Source of the DNA: Cristatella mucedo | Lineage: Eukaryota; Bryozoa; Phylactolaemata; Cristatellidae | Reading direction: 5' to 3' | DNA: 64,000 nt | NCBI GenBank assembly: GCA_009760855.2 | Contig: WPIO01000009.1 | Coordinates: 1,608,501-1,672,500 of the forward strand | In this document: piece by piece, positions 12,431-24,165 of the stretch | Layout: every line of letters starts with the position of its first letter | Numbering within the stretch: the first letter of the stretch is position 1 | The notes under the pieces: model-generated | Databases searched by the model: none | Seen by the model: only the letters and a program-made list of their open reading frames with translations | What the model was told of the DNA's origin: nothing | Translations under genes and position numbers: made by a program

Positions 12431-13955
12431 ATTGAAAGTCACATTTGTAGACGGTTCAGCTCAGGGCAGCTTTCCCCCTTCGCTCAGTGAACTGAACAGC
12501 ATTTTTGTCTGTGAGCTGCGGGTTTTTACTTCTACAGGATGCAGTGCCGATTAGGAGTCACGGATCCTATTAGCTAGTAGCTTGGAGTATATTCATACTT
12601 GCTTTCATACTTGCACGGCACCTGGCTGTTTTTTCGTGCTCTATTGGGCTATTGATTCTCTTGCGGGGAGTTACACGTGAATAGGAAACCGACACAGCTC
12701 TCTTTAAAAGTTCAAACAGACATGACTTGCGTCATTAGTAAGGTTTAAACGACAAACTATCTTAAAAAATCCCCCAAAGACATTTAACATATGCTGGAAT
12801 GAAATATTAAATTCAAAAATATTTTTTATTGAGAATGGTGCTGTCATGATATCCACTTTATCCTGGCTCTACTTTAAATTTAGGAAGTAATGTAGAACAC
12901 TCCTTATGGGTAGGCTTCCTATAACTTAAGATAACGTCTGTCTCAATCATTAATTCTATTTTACGCAGAAGATTTATTTCTGTATCTCTTTCTGTGATAT
13001 ATTCTCATTTGTGGTCTCTTCACCCGTCCTGTCTCCTGTGTTTATTTCTCCTTTCCTTCCGTTTTCATTATTCATCACCGTCTCCTCTCTTTTCAAGCTC
13101 CCTCAAACACACGCACACACACACACTATTTCTCTTGCTCTCTCTCTCTTTTTTCACTATCGTCCGCTCACTGCTCAAATGCTCTTTCTCATAATCTTCA
13201 ACAGTCTATGCCTAGTTGACACACCACTTTGTCTAGTAACCGTATCTGGTACTTCATTTTTCCTCAATAGGTTAAAAGTCTATAAATATTTGAATATGCC
13301 ATGTTTCACTTTAATTAAATCAACTAATCTCCGATTAATTACAAAAATCCAGCGATTTATCTAATTACAAGCAGTATCGGCGTCAGCACAGGCCGTGTAT
13401 AGTCGCTGCTTGTGAGTCTAATAAAAGGCGATTTCCACGTTTACAATGGTTCACAAGATCCTGCCAACTTTCTGAAAATAATTTGTTCAATGATGACTTG
13501 AGGGGTCACAAATTGAGAACAAGAAAGAGACGAAAACCCTAAAATGAGACACGAGATCAACGCCTCGTGGAGTTGCATAGTCCCATCAGAGAACTAAATA
13601 TCTTTTGAAATGCCCGAAGTTTTGAACAACTTAAAATATGCTATGGAGGAAGCGTGTAAATGTGGCCAGTGTTAAGGGGCATTAACCAAACAGGGGGAAG
13701 CAAGCTAAGGAGGACATTTTACACTTTTAAATTTCACATTTTAGTAAGTCAAACTCTGCCTTCAAAGTACATGCGCTCTCAGAAATAGTTTAGCGATAAA
13801 GCCTTTAAAAAGCAATAATAAACCAACAGTCTGGAAATATTTAGCTAGCGTCTGTCACTACATGCAACTGTCTTACAGCTCCCAAGCCTTAGCTATTGAT
13901 CTATATGCAGATTTTGCTAGGGTTCCCTTCACCCACATGAACTTGTCTTTTGTCG
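12431..13955. other. Unresolved AT-rich stretch with CT and CA tracts
   Basis: It holds pyrimidine-rich sequence at about 12990-13165, including a (CA)n run near 13108-13127. The 117-residue frame 13011-13364 is driven by this low complexity. No gene is seen. The stretch ends where duplicon D1 becomes alignable. Confidence 0.5.
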
Positions 13956-14815
13956 AGTGGGAGCTGAGTGCTTACCATTTGAAAACTCAGTTCTGGTAAC
14001 CAGCCACAGGTCCTAACCCTAACTTGGTTATGCTTGCCTCATATTTGCTGTAGCATGTTCGCACAATCGTATTATTTTTGCGTTAGCAAGTTTGATGGAA
14101 TGTGCGTCACTCGTCCTTAGTAATTAGCTCTCCGACAACGACCTATTAGGCATCCAGAACGTGATTCAGTTCAGTTGTTAGCTGATCTGCAGTATACCTG
14201 TCATGTTGTTGTTCTCATGGGTAATTTCTATCACGGAAAACCACCAACAGTATTTGAAATGAAAAATGATCTCGACCACAGTTCACGACATCGCTTTGCA
14301 CGTATATCTTAGCACAGCTTTTAACCTACAGTATGGAAATGTGGAATCTTAATATGTGGAGAAGTGTAGGTGGCCGCTGCACAAGGTTATCTCGTATTAC
14401 CACACGAAAATCACACATAATACTATAGTAAGATCGGCTCATCATAACCAGTTGGTAATAATATAAAAGGCCTTCGATTAAACAAATAAAAGAGATTCGC
14501 CCTCACGTACGTCACCCAGTGAGAATTGGTACCATTCAACATTATAGTTAACCAAATAAGCTACGGAAAAGACGGTGTTTTAACCCACATTGCCGGAAGA
14601 TCTAGGAAGAACTGGTAAAAATAGCTGTTTTTCTAAGCAACCATAACTGAGCTGCAAACACAAGTAGGACACAGGTCTGACCAAAGTTTCGCAAAATCCG
14701 TCAGGGATTACCTACTAATAATTTACGATTTCCGAACCCTGACACTTTTATTCCCAGCTGACCGATGACACTTGATGCGTATTATAGGTGATTAGAAAGT
14801 GTGGACCAAGATTGA

Positions 14816-14991
14816 GCCAGCAAATCCGATACAGGTGAAGCCGGGGCGTGGCGGAAGTTCTACTGTGCATCAGTGTTTAGTGAATTTCTATTGGACGAAA
14901 GCGTAAAGTTCCAACTGCTTACTTCACGTTGTTGCTGGGTGTGCTGTGGAACTGTTTCTTGCAAGCCTACGGAAAATTTTCATAAAAAGCA
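14816..14991 (+). promoter_or_regulatory. Promoter and non-coding exon 1 of the D1 peptide gene
   Basis: This block is conserved in D1, D2, D3 and D5. In order it has GGCGGAAGTTCT (ETS-like GGAAGT core), TTTCTATTGGACGAAA (inverted CCAAT box), a decayed TATA-like site near 14920, a GCTGGGTGTGCTGTGGAA block where transcription probably starts, and AAAAGCA/GTGAGT, a good 5' splice donor with GT at 14992. There is no ATG-led frame of note, so exon 1 is probably untranslated leader. Assignment rests on conservation and on the matching acceptor 1.2 kb downstream. Confidence 0.6.
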
Positions 14992-16234
14992 GTGAGTCCA
15001 AGGGGTCGCCACTTACCTGAATCAGGCATCCGATCTCAACAAGTGCTTTCGCACGAGCCAAGTCTTCGATTAGCAATATCTGGGGTGTTGTTCAAGTTAC
15101 CTGCTAGATTCATGAAGTAAGTGTCCTTACGAAATATGCTATGTTATATTTGTAAGCGCCTTAAACAACGATCATCAGCCAAAAAGCCGTCTGCTTAAAT
15201 CCTTCATGCTTGCTCGAATTGGTTGTTCTGTTATAAGATTAACGACCGTGCTAACTTATCTCATCTCATCCAACTCATATCCATGCATCGTCATTAGCCC
15301 AACGTTCCTTGCGATTTCATCTGTCACCTGTTCTTTAGTATCAGTCATCTCTAACTATGACTTGTGAGAAAATCTGTTAAATCTGTACTTGGAGCAGGAG
15401 CTTTAATTTGCGTGGTAAAGTGCAAATTTAGTTTTCTAGGTGAGATGCAGTGAAGCTGGCGAGTCTATCCCCTAGTTCCGACGAAGCTCCGGCCAGGCTG
15501 TTGCAGCAGTTACAGCAACCCTTTGTAGGCAGCACTCATTCAGACCCCTGCAGAAGATCCTTGTCTGTTTCCAGCTTAAACCAATTTGCTGGAATAAAGA
15601 TTCTTCGCTTTAGGAATGGTAACGGAGACCTTCAATACTGTTTCTTATTGCAGATTCAGTTTCTTAACTTAGTCTTTGCAGAGGGCCGTTTGAGCTTAAA
15701 AAATAGAAGGTATTTTGATGGACCTTCTGAGCAGCACTCGGCTTCTTATAATTTTTCTACTATGGGATTCATTTGTGCAGGAAAGATCACTTTCACAAAA
15801 CCTTGAATTGGCAAGGCATTAGATAGCAGCCTACATAGTTTTCTTTTCAGAAACAGCACGTTTGCTATTTTCTGCCAACTTCAACTGCCGTGTGCACATT
15901 GACCTTAGTTTCTCACACATTTATATTTCTCCCATTTATTAGTTACTAGAATCAGCTTGGGTGTACACTGATCAAGAAAATATCCCTATTTTGTCAGAGA
16001 TATGCCATCCAAGGTCCCGATGTGCTTAGTTACAGTAGTATATTTGACAATTTTCAAGAAGCGACCACAGAGAACTTCGAAAACACTGATCAGGGAGCTA
16101 AAATTGACATCTGTCTGAGGTGCAGGTGTTCTTAGTCTGCACCCGGACTTGGCAGCTGCTTGATACTTTCACTTATGCAGTGAACATACAACTATGTGAC
16201 TTTGCATCTTAAAGATTGATTTCGCTTATTGCAG

Positions 16235-16513
16235 GGGTACATGACTAACTACCAAACAACGCTAAACAAAATAGGTGTGCTAGCTGTATTCCTGCTCATG
16301 GTCGACGATACGAGTTCTTATGGACACGAGTGCATAACATCAGAAGACTGTGACTACAAATGCGGCGGGAAGTCTTTTTGTCGACATTCCCAAAATCTCA
16401 GCTCATCACATCTGTCGTATACTTTACACCTGCTAACTCACAAAAGTTATTACAGAAATTTCTTAAATAATTATCAAGCGAAAATCGTAAAGCATTCGAG
16501 ATTATCTACTTAG
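16235..16513 (+). pseudogene. Six-cysteine secreted peptide gene, D1 copy (broken)
   Basis: The exon follows a splice acceptor (TTATTGCAG, AG at 16233-16234) with an ATG at 16241. The start reads like its D2 and D5 siblings: a hydrophobic signal peptide with the word VLAVFLLMV, then C-x5-C-x3-C and a CGGK word. The copy does not give the complete peptide and looks like a fossil with about one major break. It sits in D1 behind its own conserved promoter block. An open frame continues to 16513, but its later part shows no resemblance to the family. Confidence 0.7.
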
Positions 16514-16689
16514 CCTTATCAGAAGATGCTGAAATTATATTTACTTACTTTGAAAACTCTCTGAATACTTGTGAAGTTTTACTTTTTAGTTTTCTATTTT
16601 AATTATGAGAGTGCGTATTGGAGCTTTGCATGCAAATTAGGAAACTACCTTTTGACACCCATCATAGCTGTAGAGTTAAACAATAAAAT

Positions 16690-19600
16690 ATAATGTAATG
16701 TAATGTATCACCGTCTGTAACTCCACACAGTCATAAAAACCATGTGGGAGTTACTCAGGAGAGTTTTGTATAGCCCACTTACAGCCTAGGCGGCTTTCGG
16801 TACGCATTCGGTAGCCAACAAGCTTCGTCTCACGCAACAAAGAAAAATTGGGAAGCATATCAGAGTCAAGAGAGCAGTTGAGGTAGTGAGTAGCATAGAA
16901 GTAGCAGCTCAGGACCGCTGAAAAGGACGTGCTATAGTCGGTGCAGGAGAGTAGTTGTCGTTGCATAAGAATTGTGGGAGCGAGTTCCGTAGTCTACGAC
17001 CTGCAGAGCTAAAGGTTCGGTCGCCAACGGTCTTTAAGCGAAGGAATGGGGCAGCTAATTTATTGTCCACACAGGACCTGAGGGCGCGAACAGGCTGAAA
17101 CTGATGCAACAGTTCAGCTAGGTTCAAAGGACCCAAGCCATGGCGGGCCTTGTGGGTCAGCTTAAGAACATTGCTCTGTATCCGTTGCTCAACCAGCAAC
17201 CATCCTAGCACTTTTAGCAAAGGAGACACGTGCTCAAACCGCTGGGACTTGAAGACGAACCTTGCAGCCATGTTCAAAGTCCGCTGCACTGGCCTAATAG
17301 CTTTCTTTGACAGCCCAGCCAAAAGGGAATTACAATAATCAAGCCGAGACAGAACGAAGGAGCTAGTTAATTTTTTTTACAAGCCACTGTGGGAGACAGC
17401 TCCTAATCTTGGATATGGATCGCATGTGATGGATAGCTGTAGAAGCAGTCTTCTGAATAAGGCTTCTGAAATTGAGGCAGCTGTCGAACACGACACCTAA
17501 ATTCGGAACACGTGGTGAAGGTCGCACAATAGCATCACCTATTAGAACAGCAAAGCCTTTTAATCCAGCCACACGCTTAGGGTGTCCTATGAGCAGCAGT
17601 TCGGTTTTATCGTCATCTAATTTCAGGAAGTTTTCCGACATCCAGGATCGAATATCGGCAAGGCAAGCATTCAGTTTCTCAGTTGCTGCAGCAGATTCAG
17701 ACTGTTTGAATGTGAAATACAACTGAGTATTGTCAGCATAGAAGTGATATCCTATTCCATGGGCCCAATGACTTTTCCCAGAGGTTGGGTATACATGGAG
17801 AACAGCAAGGGACCGAGTACAGACCCTTGAGGGACTCCACAGGTGATCCGTCTCGTGTGTGAGATTTGACCCCCACACGACACGGATTGAACACGATCAG
17901 ACAAGTATGATTTAAACCACGACAGTGCTTCGTCTGCCAGACCGATCGTTGTTCTCAATCGTTCAAGCAGAACTTCGTGATCAATGGTGTCGAAGGCAGC
18001 AGACAGATCTAGCAGAGCTAGGGCAGTGACATTCCAGTCGTTGCCACTTAGAATGTCATTGTTAACACGGAGTAGGGCAGTTTCAGTGGAGTGCTGCCTC
18101 TTGAACCCTGATTGAAATATTTCTGACATTCCATTATTTGTAATATGTTCAACGAGCTGCTTAGCAACAATTTTTTCAAGAATCTTTGATGAGAAAGGAA
18201 GGAGGGAAACTGGGCGATGGTTCCAAGGATCTCTGTGTCCAATCCAGTCTTTTTAAGAATGGGTCTAATGATTGTCAATTTGAAGGACTTGGGGACAAAA
18301 CCTTTTCCCAAAGAAGCATTAAAAATCTTGGTTATGGCCGGGCAAAGTTAGTCTGCCAGGGAAGACCACAGAGATGAAGGTATAGGGTCTTCAGGACACG
18401 AGCTCTTTTTGCTTGACCTTATTCGAGTAGCCACATCGCATGCAGAAACCTCGGAGAACCTTTAAAGGAAGATCACAGGTCAAGGAACCGCGATTTTTTA
18501 GTCGGAGGGGGCTTAATGGAGGTACGAATGTGCACGATTTTTTCAGTAAAGAAGGCTGAAAACTTTTCGGCTGAGCCCTTAATATCTGGGGAGTCAGACC
18601 TGACAGCATTTGCCAGTAAATGGTTTACTGTCTTATAAACCTGTTAGTATCCGACTGGCAGGAATTCAGCTTTCTAATGGGAAAAAAGCCCTGGTTTTTT
18701 TTAAGCTTTCCGGTGTAAACTCAAAGGAAGTCTTTGTAATTGACTCGATCAGTATCAGACCCCGATTTCTTTAAACGACGTTTAAGCTTGCGCTTAACCC
18801 GGCGCATCTTTAATAGTTCTTTTTTTAAATTGAAAGGAATCTCCACGACTTTGAACACGGATAGAGTGAACGGGAGCATGCTTTTCAGGAGCACTCTTGA
18901 GTGTTATGTTCATAGCATCAGTGAGGGTATCGAGGCTGCCGGTCAAGTCTGAATGCAGATCAAGAAGACCAGTATCACAAACAGATTTCAATGACTTGTA
19001 CATGTCAATGTTTTGTAAGTTTGACAAATTCGACATTGCCCTGTTCGTGCGAAGGAGCAGGAACAGTAAACAAGACCAAACAATGATCTGAGAGGGTCAG
19101 TGGGCACACCACAAGGTCCGTGGGGAAGACATCCTTAGTGATCACGAGATCTAGAATGTGGCCACGGACGTGGGTGCTATGATTAACGTGTTGAGCCAAA
19201 CCAAAACTCTCCAGACAGTCAAGAAATGAGCGGCCTTCTCTGTTGCTAGGGTTGTCTGAACTGCTGCATCAGTTTCAGCCTGTTCCCACCCTCAGGTCCT
19301 GTATGGACAATAAATTAGCTGTCCAATTCCTTCGCTTAAAGACAGTTGGCGACAGAAGCTTTAGCTTTGCAGGTCCTAGACTGTGGAACTCGCTCCACAA
19401 TTCTTACGCAACGACAACTACTCTCCTACTGCCGACTATGGTACATCCTTTTCAGCGGTCCTGAACTGCTACTTCTATGCTACTCACTACCTCAACTGCT
19501 CTCCTGACTCTGATATGCTTCCCACTTTCTCTTTGTTGCGTGAGACGAAGTTTGTTGGCTACCGAATGCGCACCGAAAGCCGCATAGGCTGTGAGTGTGC

Positions 19601-20587
19601 TATACAAAACTCTCCTGCGTAACACCCACGTGGTCTTTATGACTGTGTGGAGTCACAGACGGAGATGCATTACATTCTCATGGTGAATATTGAAGTCTCC
19701 TACAATCAGTAACGGCCTGTCGCACGCAAATTCTTTAGCGAGGAACTTTGAAAACTCCTCTTTAAACAAGTTTAGACAGCTAGAAGGAGGCCGGTATATC
19801 ACAACAGTGAGAGGCATTGTCTTTGATGAAGACCTGATTGCAACCGATTCAACGATGGTCCATGCGAGAAACTGCACAATTTATAGCCAAACGTTTCGTG
19901 AACAACAATTGTAACCCCGCCACCAAACTTGTTAGAACGCATGGACTGATAGAATGAGAACCCGGGTAGAGTGGTCTCAGAAATACAACTACTGGAACAA
20001 GGCATTATCCAAGTTTCGGTAAGCAGAAATACATCTAGCTTCTTCTGGACCACTTGATCGTGGATAAGTAACCCCTTGGTTTTTAGCGAGCAGACATTTA
20101 GTAGGCGAAATTTAAGAGGCTTTCCAACAACTCGGCGACGGCGATGAAGTGGCTTATATTCTCCTCCGTTTGCGTTTGGCCCGGCGAACGCGGGCTCATC
20201 GAATTTGAATTTGACCTTGTTAACTACCGTTAGACGAGGTTTCACAACGTGCTGGGCTACGGCGGGTGGGCTAATACCGCAACAAGTACTATTTAGCGCT
20301 TTAAACTTACGAGTCGTAGGTTTGATAGCCGAGCTGATGATAGGGCGAACGCAAGATGCAGGAAGGTTCTCACTGACCCACTGGAGGAGGCCCGCCGGTA
20401 GGTATCGACTAATGGCGACATTGCACCTTATGCTAAGCAGGTCCTGTTGTGTGTAGCATGTCCGAGGACAGCTCATAAATAGTCACAGCGAAGATATCAG
20501 CAGAATACCCGAAGGTATTACGGAGAAATCAAGTAAAGGTCCACACCACGCTAGGAGTAGCCCGAGGCCGCTCTCTAGCGCGGGGAG
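16690..20587 (-). mobile_element. LINE B, near full length (CR1/L2 superfamily)
   Basis: The 3' end is at 16690 with a (TAATG)n tail and ATCTCCGTCTGTAACTCCAC. Reading the minus strand from about 20476 there is an apurinic-type endonuclease: FRLLNVCSLKTK, LDVFLLTETWI, then VVIYRPPSS and PLLIVGDFNIH, and after a nested insertion THVRGHILDLVIT and SDHCLVLF. Next comes the linker and the reverse transcriptase: FQSGFKRQHSTETALLRV, LALLDLSAAFDTIDHEVLL, GVPQGSVLGPLLF, and the active site YADN (D-to-N in the usual YADD). The C-terminal part follows (FEHVSPLLKVLGWLLVEQRI, TVGDRTFSSAGRRLRNSLP). Several frameshifts and stops mean it is dead. Excluding the nested piece it is about 3.4 kb. It lies in the 3' part of D1 at a site that is empty in D2 (about 37315). 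Confidence 0.9.
19240..19673 (+). mobile_element. LINE B 3' fragment nested in LINE B1
   Basis: A 5'-truncated plus-strand copy reads LLHQFQPVPTLRSCMDNKLA, then TVGDRSFSFAGPRLWNSL, and ends in CGGAGATGCATTACATT. It splits the minus-strand host element inside the endonuclease, between the words GDFNIHHEN and PSNREGRSFLDCLE, which join cleanly once the insert is ignored. Confidence 0.9.
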
Positions 20588-22099
20588 GAATGAACTAGAA
20601 CTCTATTTAGATTGAACGTCAGTAACTAATTTAGCCTATCACAGGGGTGTATGCAACTTATTACTGAAAAAACTCCTGTCTGTTCAAGCAGCCCTGTGCC
20701 AGAAAATACTGAATCTGATGTATAATATTTCAGATCATAAGAGTGGTACATCTATCTAAACTTCACTCGTTGATTTTAGCGACTCAAAAAAATAACTGAT
20801 GGGACTTTGTCCATGACCACATTATAGTGCCATGGTAAGATAACGCCTAGTGAGAAATTTCACTGCAGTATAGTCATGAAAATTATTCTGTAACTTGGTC
20901 TCTTCTTTACTTTAGGCTATCTTCAGTGCTTCATAGTCAATTGGTAGAGTAGGGCAACGATATTTCATATCTTAAATTTGTGTGAACAATAAATAATAGC
21001 TGATTTATCAGCCCCTTTTATATACTGACAGCAGAGCCTTTACGGCTATCATCATTGCTTACAGAGGCGATGAAGAATCACATACCACAGGATTCGAACC
21101 CACGACTTCGGGACCGCGATAGTAAACATCAAACGCCTTACCAAGTGTGTCGTCACGGCTCACCAAGTGAATTCTGTCACACGTTCGTCGTACTTAACCC
21201 GTAAAAAGAGAAAATCATTAAAGGGAGGACATACCTCGATGCTGTCCCCATCTGCCTCGGATTGTCGTCATAGTATAATATTGTATGCTGTACTGAAAAA
21301 TTATCACCCTGCATGTATCGTGGCATTTAAACCCACACTGGCAAGAATTTTACTTTCATTGCTTGATTGTATCTTAATTCGCTGCACAACGAATTTCCTC
21401 CAATGTTAAATGATTTGCTATGGTTTTGACGCCACTTTATAAAACTTGCACCCATTAACTAACTTTGTTCTCCCACTTTCACATGAACATACTGATAACC
21501 ATATGGGACTGAATTACTAACAAGCTTATTACTCAAAGTCCTCAATCCGATGCTCTTGATAGGTATCTGGTATCTCTAGGTATCTCCTGCTGTTTATTAT
21601 GGATTAACAAAGTTTGAATGTACCTCTACTTCTGACCATGTGTGAGAAAATGTAAAAGCACAGTCTCTCTGAAGCAACTAATGTCATCACCAATGATCGC
21701 TGGCTACAGTGTATCACTGCAGTCCTTTTATTTCGTTTCTTTGTTGGAGATTCCACAGCGTAGCTAGCCACAAAACCGGACATATAGCTTTAAAGCGTGT
21801 AGTACCACAAGATCTCTTATTGGTAGACTTGAGGTTCGCAATGTACACTCATGCTCTTGCTTTAATCACTCCCTACCTTTCAGAACCTAAGCAATAAACT
21901 CCTTATATATTCCTCCACTCAAATCAGTCGGACATGTAACTCGTCATAAGTCTTGCTAACTATTTGCCGTGACTCTCTTTTAATTTTTCTTAGAGCATTC
22001 TTGGATAAGTAGAATACTTATTTGCCTTTACAGCCTTAGTACGTAGGTTTCTAAGAATTAAGTTATATTGAAGCTCTGAGTACAAGCTTGGTACGAGTG
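20588..22099 (+). other. D1 downstream region, no gene
   Basis: It aligns with D2 at about 37320-38010 and 38230-38930. The shared start is AACTCTATTTAGATTG / AACTCAATTTAGATTG. A SINE1 copy is inserted at 20987-21169. I see no coding sequence; the 80-residue frame at 21167-21409 is not conserved in D2. Confidence 0.5.
20987..21169 (-). mobile_element. SINE1, tRNA-derived
   Basis: On the minus strand it begins CACTTGGTGAGCCGTGACG. It has an A-box-like region and a B box GTGGGTTCGAATCCTG, then a body ending ATAGCCGTAAAGGCTCTGCT and a tail GGGGCTGATAAATCAGCT plus ATTATTTATTG. Related copies lie at 44695-44845 and 62815-63003. D2 lacks it at the matching position (about 37741-37757), so it inserted after the duplication. 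Short GTGAA words flank it. Confidence 0.88.
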
Positions 22100-22521
22100 G
22101 TGCATGTAATGTAATGTAATGTATCTCCGTCAGTAACTCCACAAAGTCACAAAGACCGTGTGGGTGTTACGCAGGAGAGTTTTGTATAGCGCACTCACAG
22201 CCTATGCGGCTTTCGGTACGCATTCGGTAGCCAACAGACTTCGTCTCATGCAACAAAGAGAAAGTGGGAAGCATAGCAGAGTCAGGAGAGCAGTTGAGGT
22301 AGTGAGTAGCATAGAAGTAGCAGTTCAGGACCGCTGAAAAAGATGCGCCATAGTCGGCAGTTGGAGAGTCGTTGTCGTTGCGTAAGAATTGTGGAAGCGA
22401 GTTCCACAGTCTAGGACCTGCAGAGCTAAAGCTTCTGTCGCCAACTGTCTTTAAGTGGAGGAATGGGACAGCTAATTTATTGTCCACACAGGACCTGAGG
22501 GCGCGAACAGGCTGAAACTGA
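22100..22521 (-). mobile_element. LINE B 3' fragment
   Basis: It starts with (TAATG)n, then the LINE B 3' end and the C-terminal coding part (DNKLAVPFLHLKTVGDRSFS, GPRLWNSLPQFLRNDND). It stops abruptly at 22521 within the codons that precede DNKLA in LINE B1. The frame 22167-22487 is intact to the usual C-terminus. Confidence 0.88.
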
Positions 22522-24165
22522 GCATGCCAATACGCTCTAGCTTGAATTACCAGGGAAACACAGGCACGCTTATTTCGAAAGAGGATCGGAGACTCTCTTT
22601 TGAAATTATTCTTTTGCGGAGCTTCAAGCTGGAGCGATGATGGGCAGAGGAGTGAAAATAACGCGAGGAACAGCGACGGGAGATAGAGGAGTGACAGCGC
22701 AGCTCAAGGAGCCAGAGCAGCGACGAGGAGATAGAGGAGTGACAGCGCAGCTCAAGGAGCCAGAGCAGCGACGAGGAGATAGAGGAGTGACAGCGCAGCT
22801 CAAGGAGCCAGAGCGGCGACGAGGAGATAGAGGAGTGACAGCGCAGCTCAAGGAGCCAGAACGGCGACGAGGAGATAGAGGAGTGACAGCGCAGCTCAAG
22901 GAGCCAGAACGGCGACGAGGAGATAGAGGAGTGACAGCGCAGCTCAAGGAGCCAGAGCAGCGACGAGGAGATAGAGGAGTGACAGCGCAGCTCAAGGAGC
23001 CAGAGCAGCGACGAGGAGATAGAGGAGTGACAGCGCAGCTCAAGGAGCCAGAGCAGCGACGAGGAGAAGAGTGCGAGCAGCGGCTTCGGCTGAGATGCCT
23101 GGAGCGGTCATGGCCCAGGTCGAGCAAGGCCAGGCTTGAATCAGCAGGCCAAGCTCGTGAAGCAGCATGCCACTCCCAGCCACTTCAGTCAAGAGTGGAG
23201 CCAACAGCAGTGGAAGTTGTGACCCCCGAACTGCCGCGGGAGGGCCAGGTCGATGATGATCTCGTCCATAGCAAGTTTGAGCGGAGGGGACTGACTCACT
23301 CGCCGGGAGACCTGGGAATACATATGGATTAGCCAAATGGAGCCCGGACCTAACAAGCAGGAAAAGAGGCCGACCCCAAGGTCGGGCTTAGTCAGGAGCA
23401 GACAACCGGACTATCGGCCTGACCCAACCCTGGCCCATGTGCCGAGTTTAATCGGACTTATCCCGGAACCTAACCAGCACGGCGATGTGATTGATGCGGG
23501 TCTAATGCACGTGAGATTGACATTGCTGAATGCCAGTGCACCGCCTGCAAACCAGCTGATTCTGCTGAATGCCTGTACGAGCAGAGTGGTGAGGTACACT
23601 CACTCTGTTCCACAGGGGCAGATAATAGTCGATCGACCGTGCGTGGGCATGGGGCGCAGCAGTCACAGCTGCTGGACAATCGATGGGGGCCTCAAGTTGA
23701 GGCAACAAGACAACTGCTCTGTTGCCCAAACAGGAGCTGAGGGTGTGAGGGAACATGACTGCAGCCTGCAAGAACTGGGCGGAAACCCTATAAGGGCTCA
23801 GACTGCCTAAGTCGCAGCAGGCTCACGAGTGGTGGAGGGGCAGACAATGACTTTTGGAAAATGGCTCGGCAGTCCGGCCAAAATTCATGCATTGGCAGCA
23901 TTTTCGATGACATCCGTCAACCACAAACTGGCACCAGCTGTCGGGCGTGTTCAGAACGAACAATGGCACGACAACACAAAAGCAATACGTAAATGGAGTA
24001 TAAAGGCTGCCGACGAGTACAGAGGGGGCAAAGGGCTAGATCCCTCGACGCCTGCTACCGTCTAAGAGTGTGTAGACAGGGATTGGCCGGCTTGGTTCTG
24101 AATGAAGTGCTTGGTGTTGGCAACAGCAGATTTGTAGTTCGGTTGCACTACCCAACCCGACGACA
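22522..24165 (+). other. Unclassified insertion in D1 with two adjacent open frames
   Basis: This stretch is absent from the matching place in D2 (about 38950-39000). It is GC-rich and contains a 48-base minisatellite. Open plus frames at 22637-23332 (231 residues) and 23337-23810 (157 residues) follow each other closely. The first is mostly repeat; the second shows a proline-rich start and the phrases RLTLLNASAPPANQLILLNA and YTHSVPQGQIIVD, which match no family I can name. A short basic frame follows to 24238. No terminal repeats or tail were recognised. It might be an unfamiliar transposon interior or a piece of host gene carried in. Confidence 0.4.
22679..23062. repeat. Minisatellite, 48-base unit x 8
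   Basis: Eight near-identical 48-base units encode GDRGVTAQLKEPEQRR on the plus strand. Units 3-5 carry an A/G change that turns Q into R, and units 4 and 5 share a further GAG/GAA change, so neighbouring units are most alike. Because the unit is a multiple of three and free of stops, long frames stay open on both strands (also PRRCSGSLSCAVTPLS on the minus), so openness alone does not prove coding. Confidence 0.95.

Noticed and set aside
22679-23062. CRISPR-like array
   Set aside because: Units are contiguous with no spacers, and the context is eukaryotic.
22624-23127. 167-residue minus frame with SGSLSCAVTPLS repeats
   Set aside because: It is the shadow of the 48-base minisatellite, whose length is a multiple of three.
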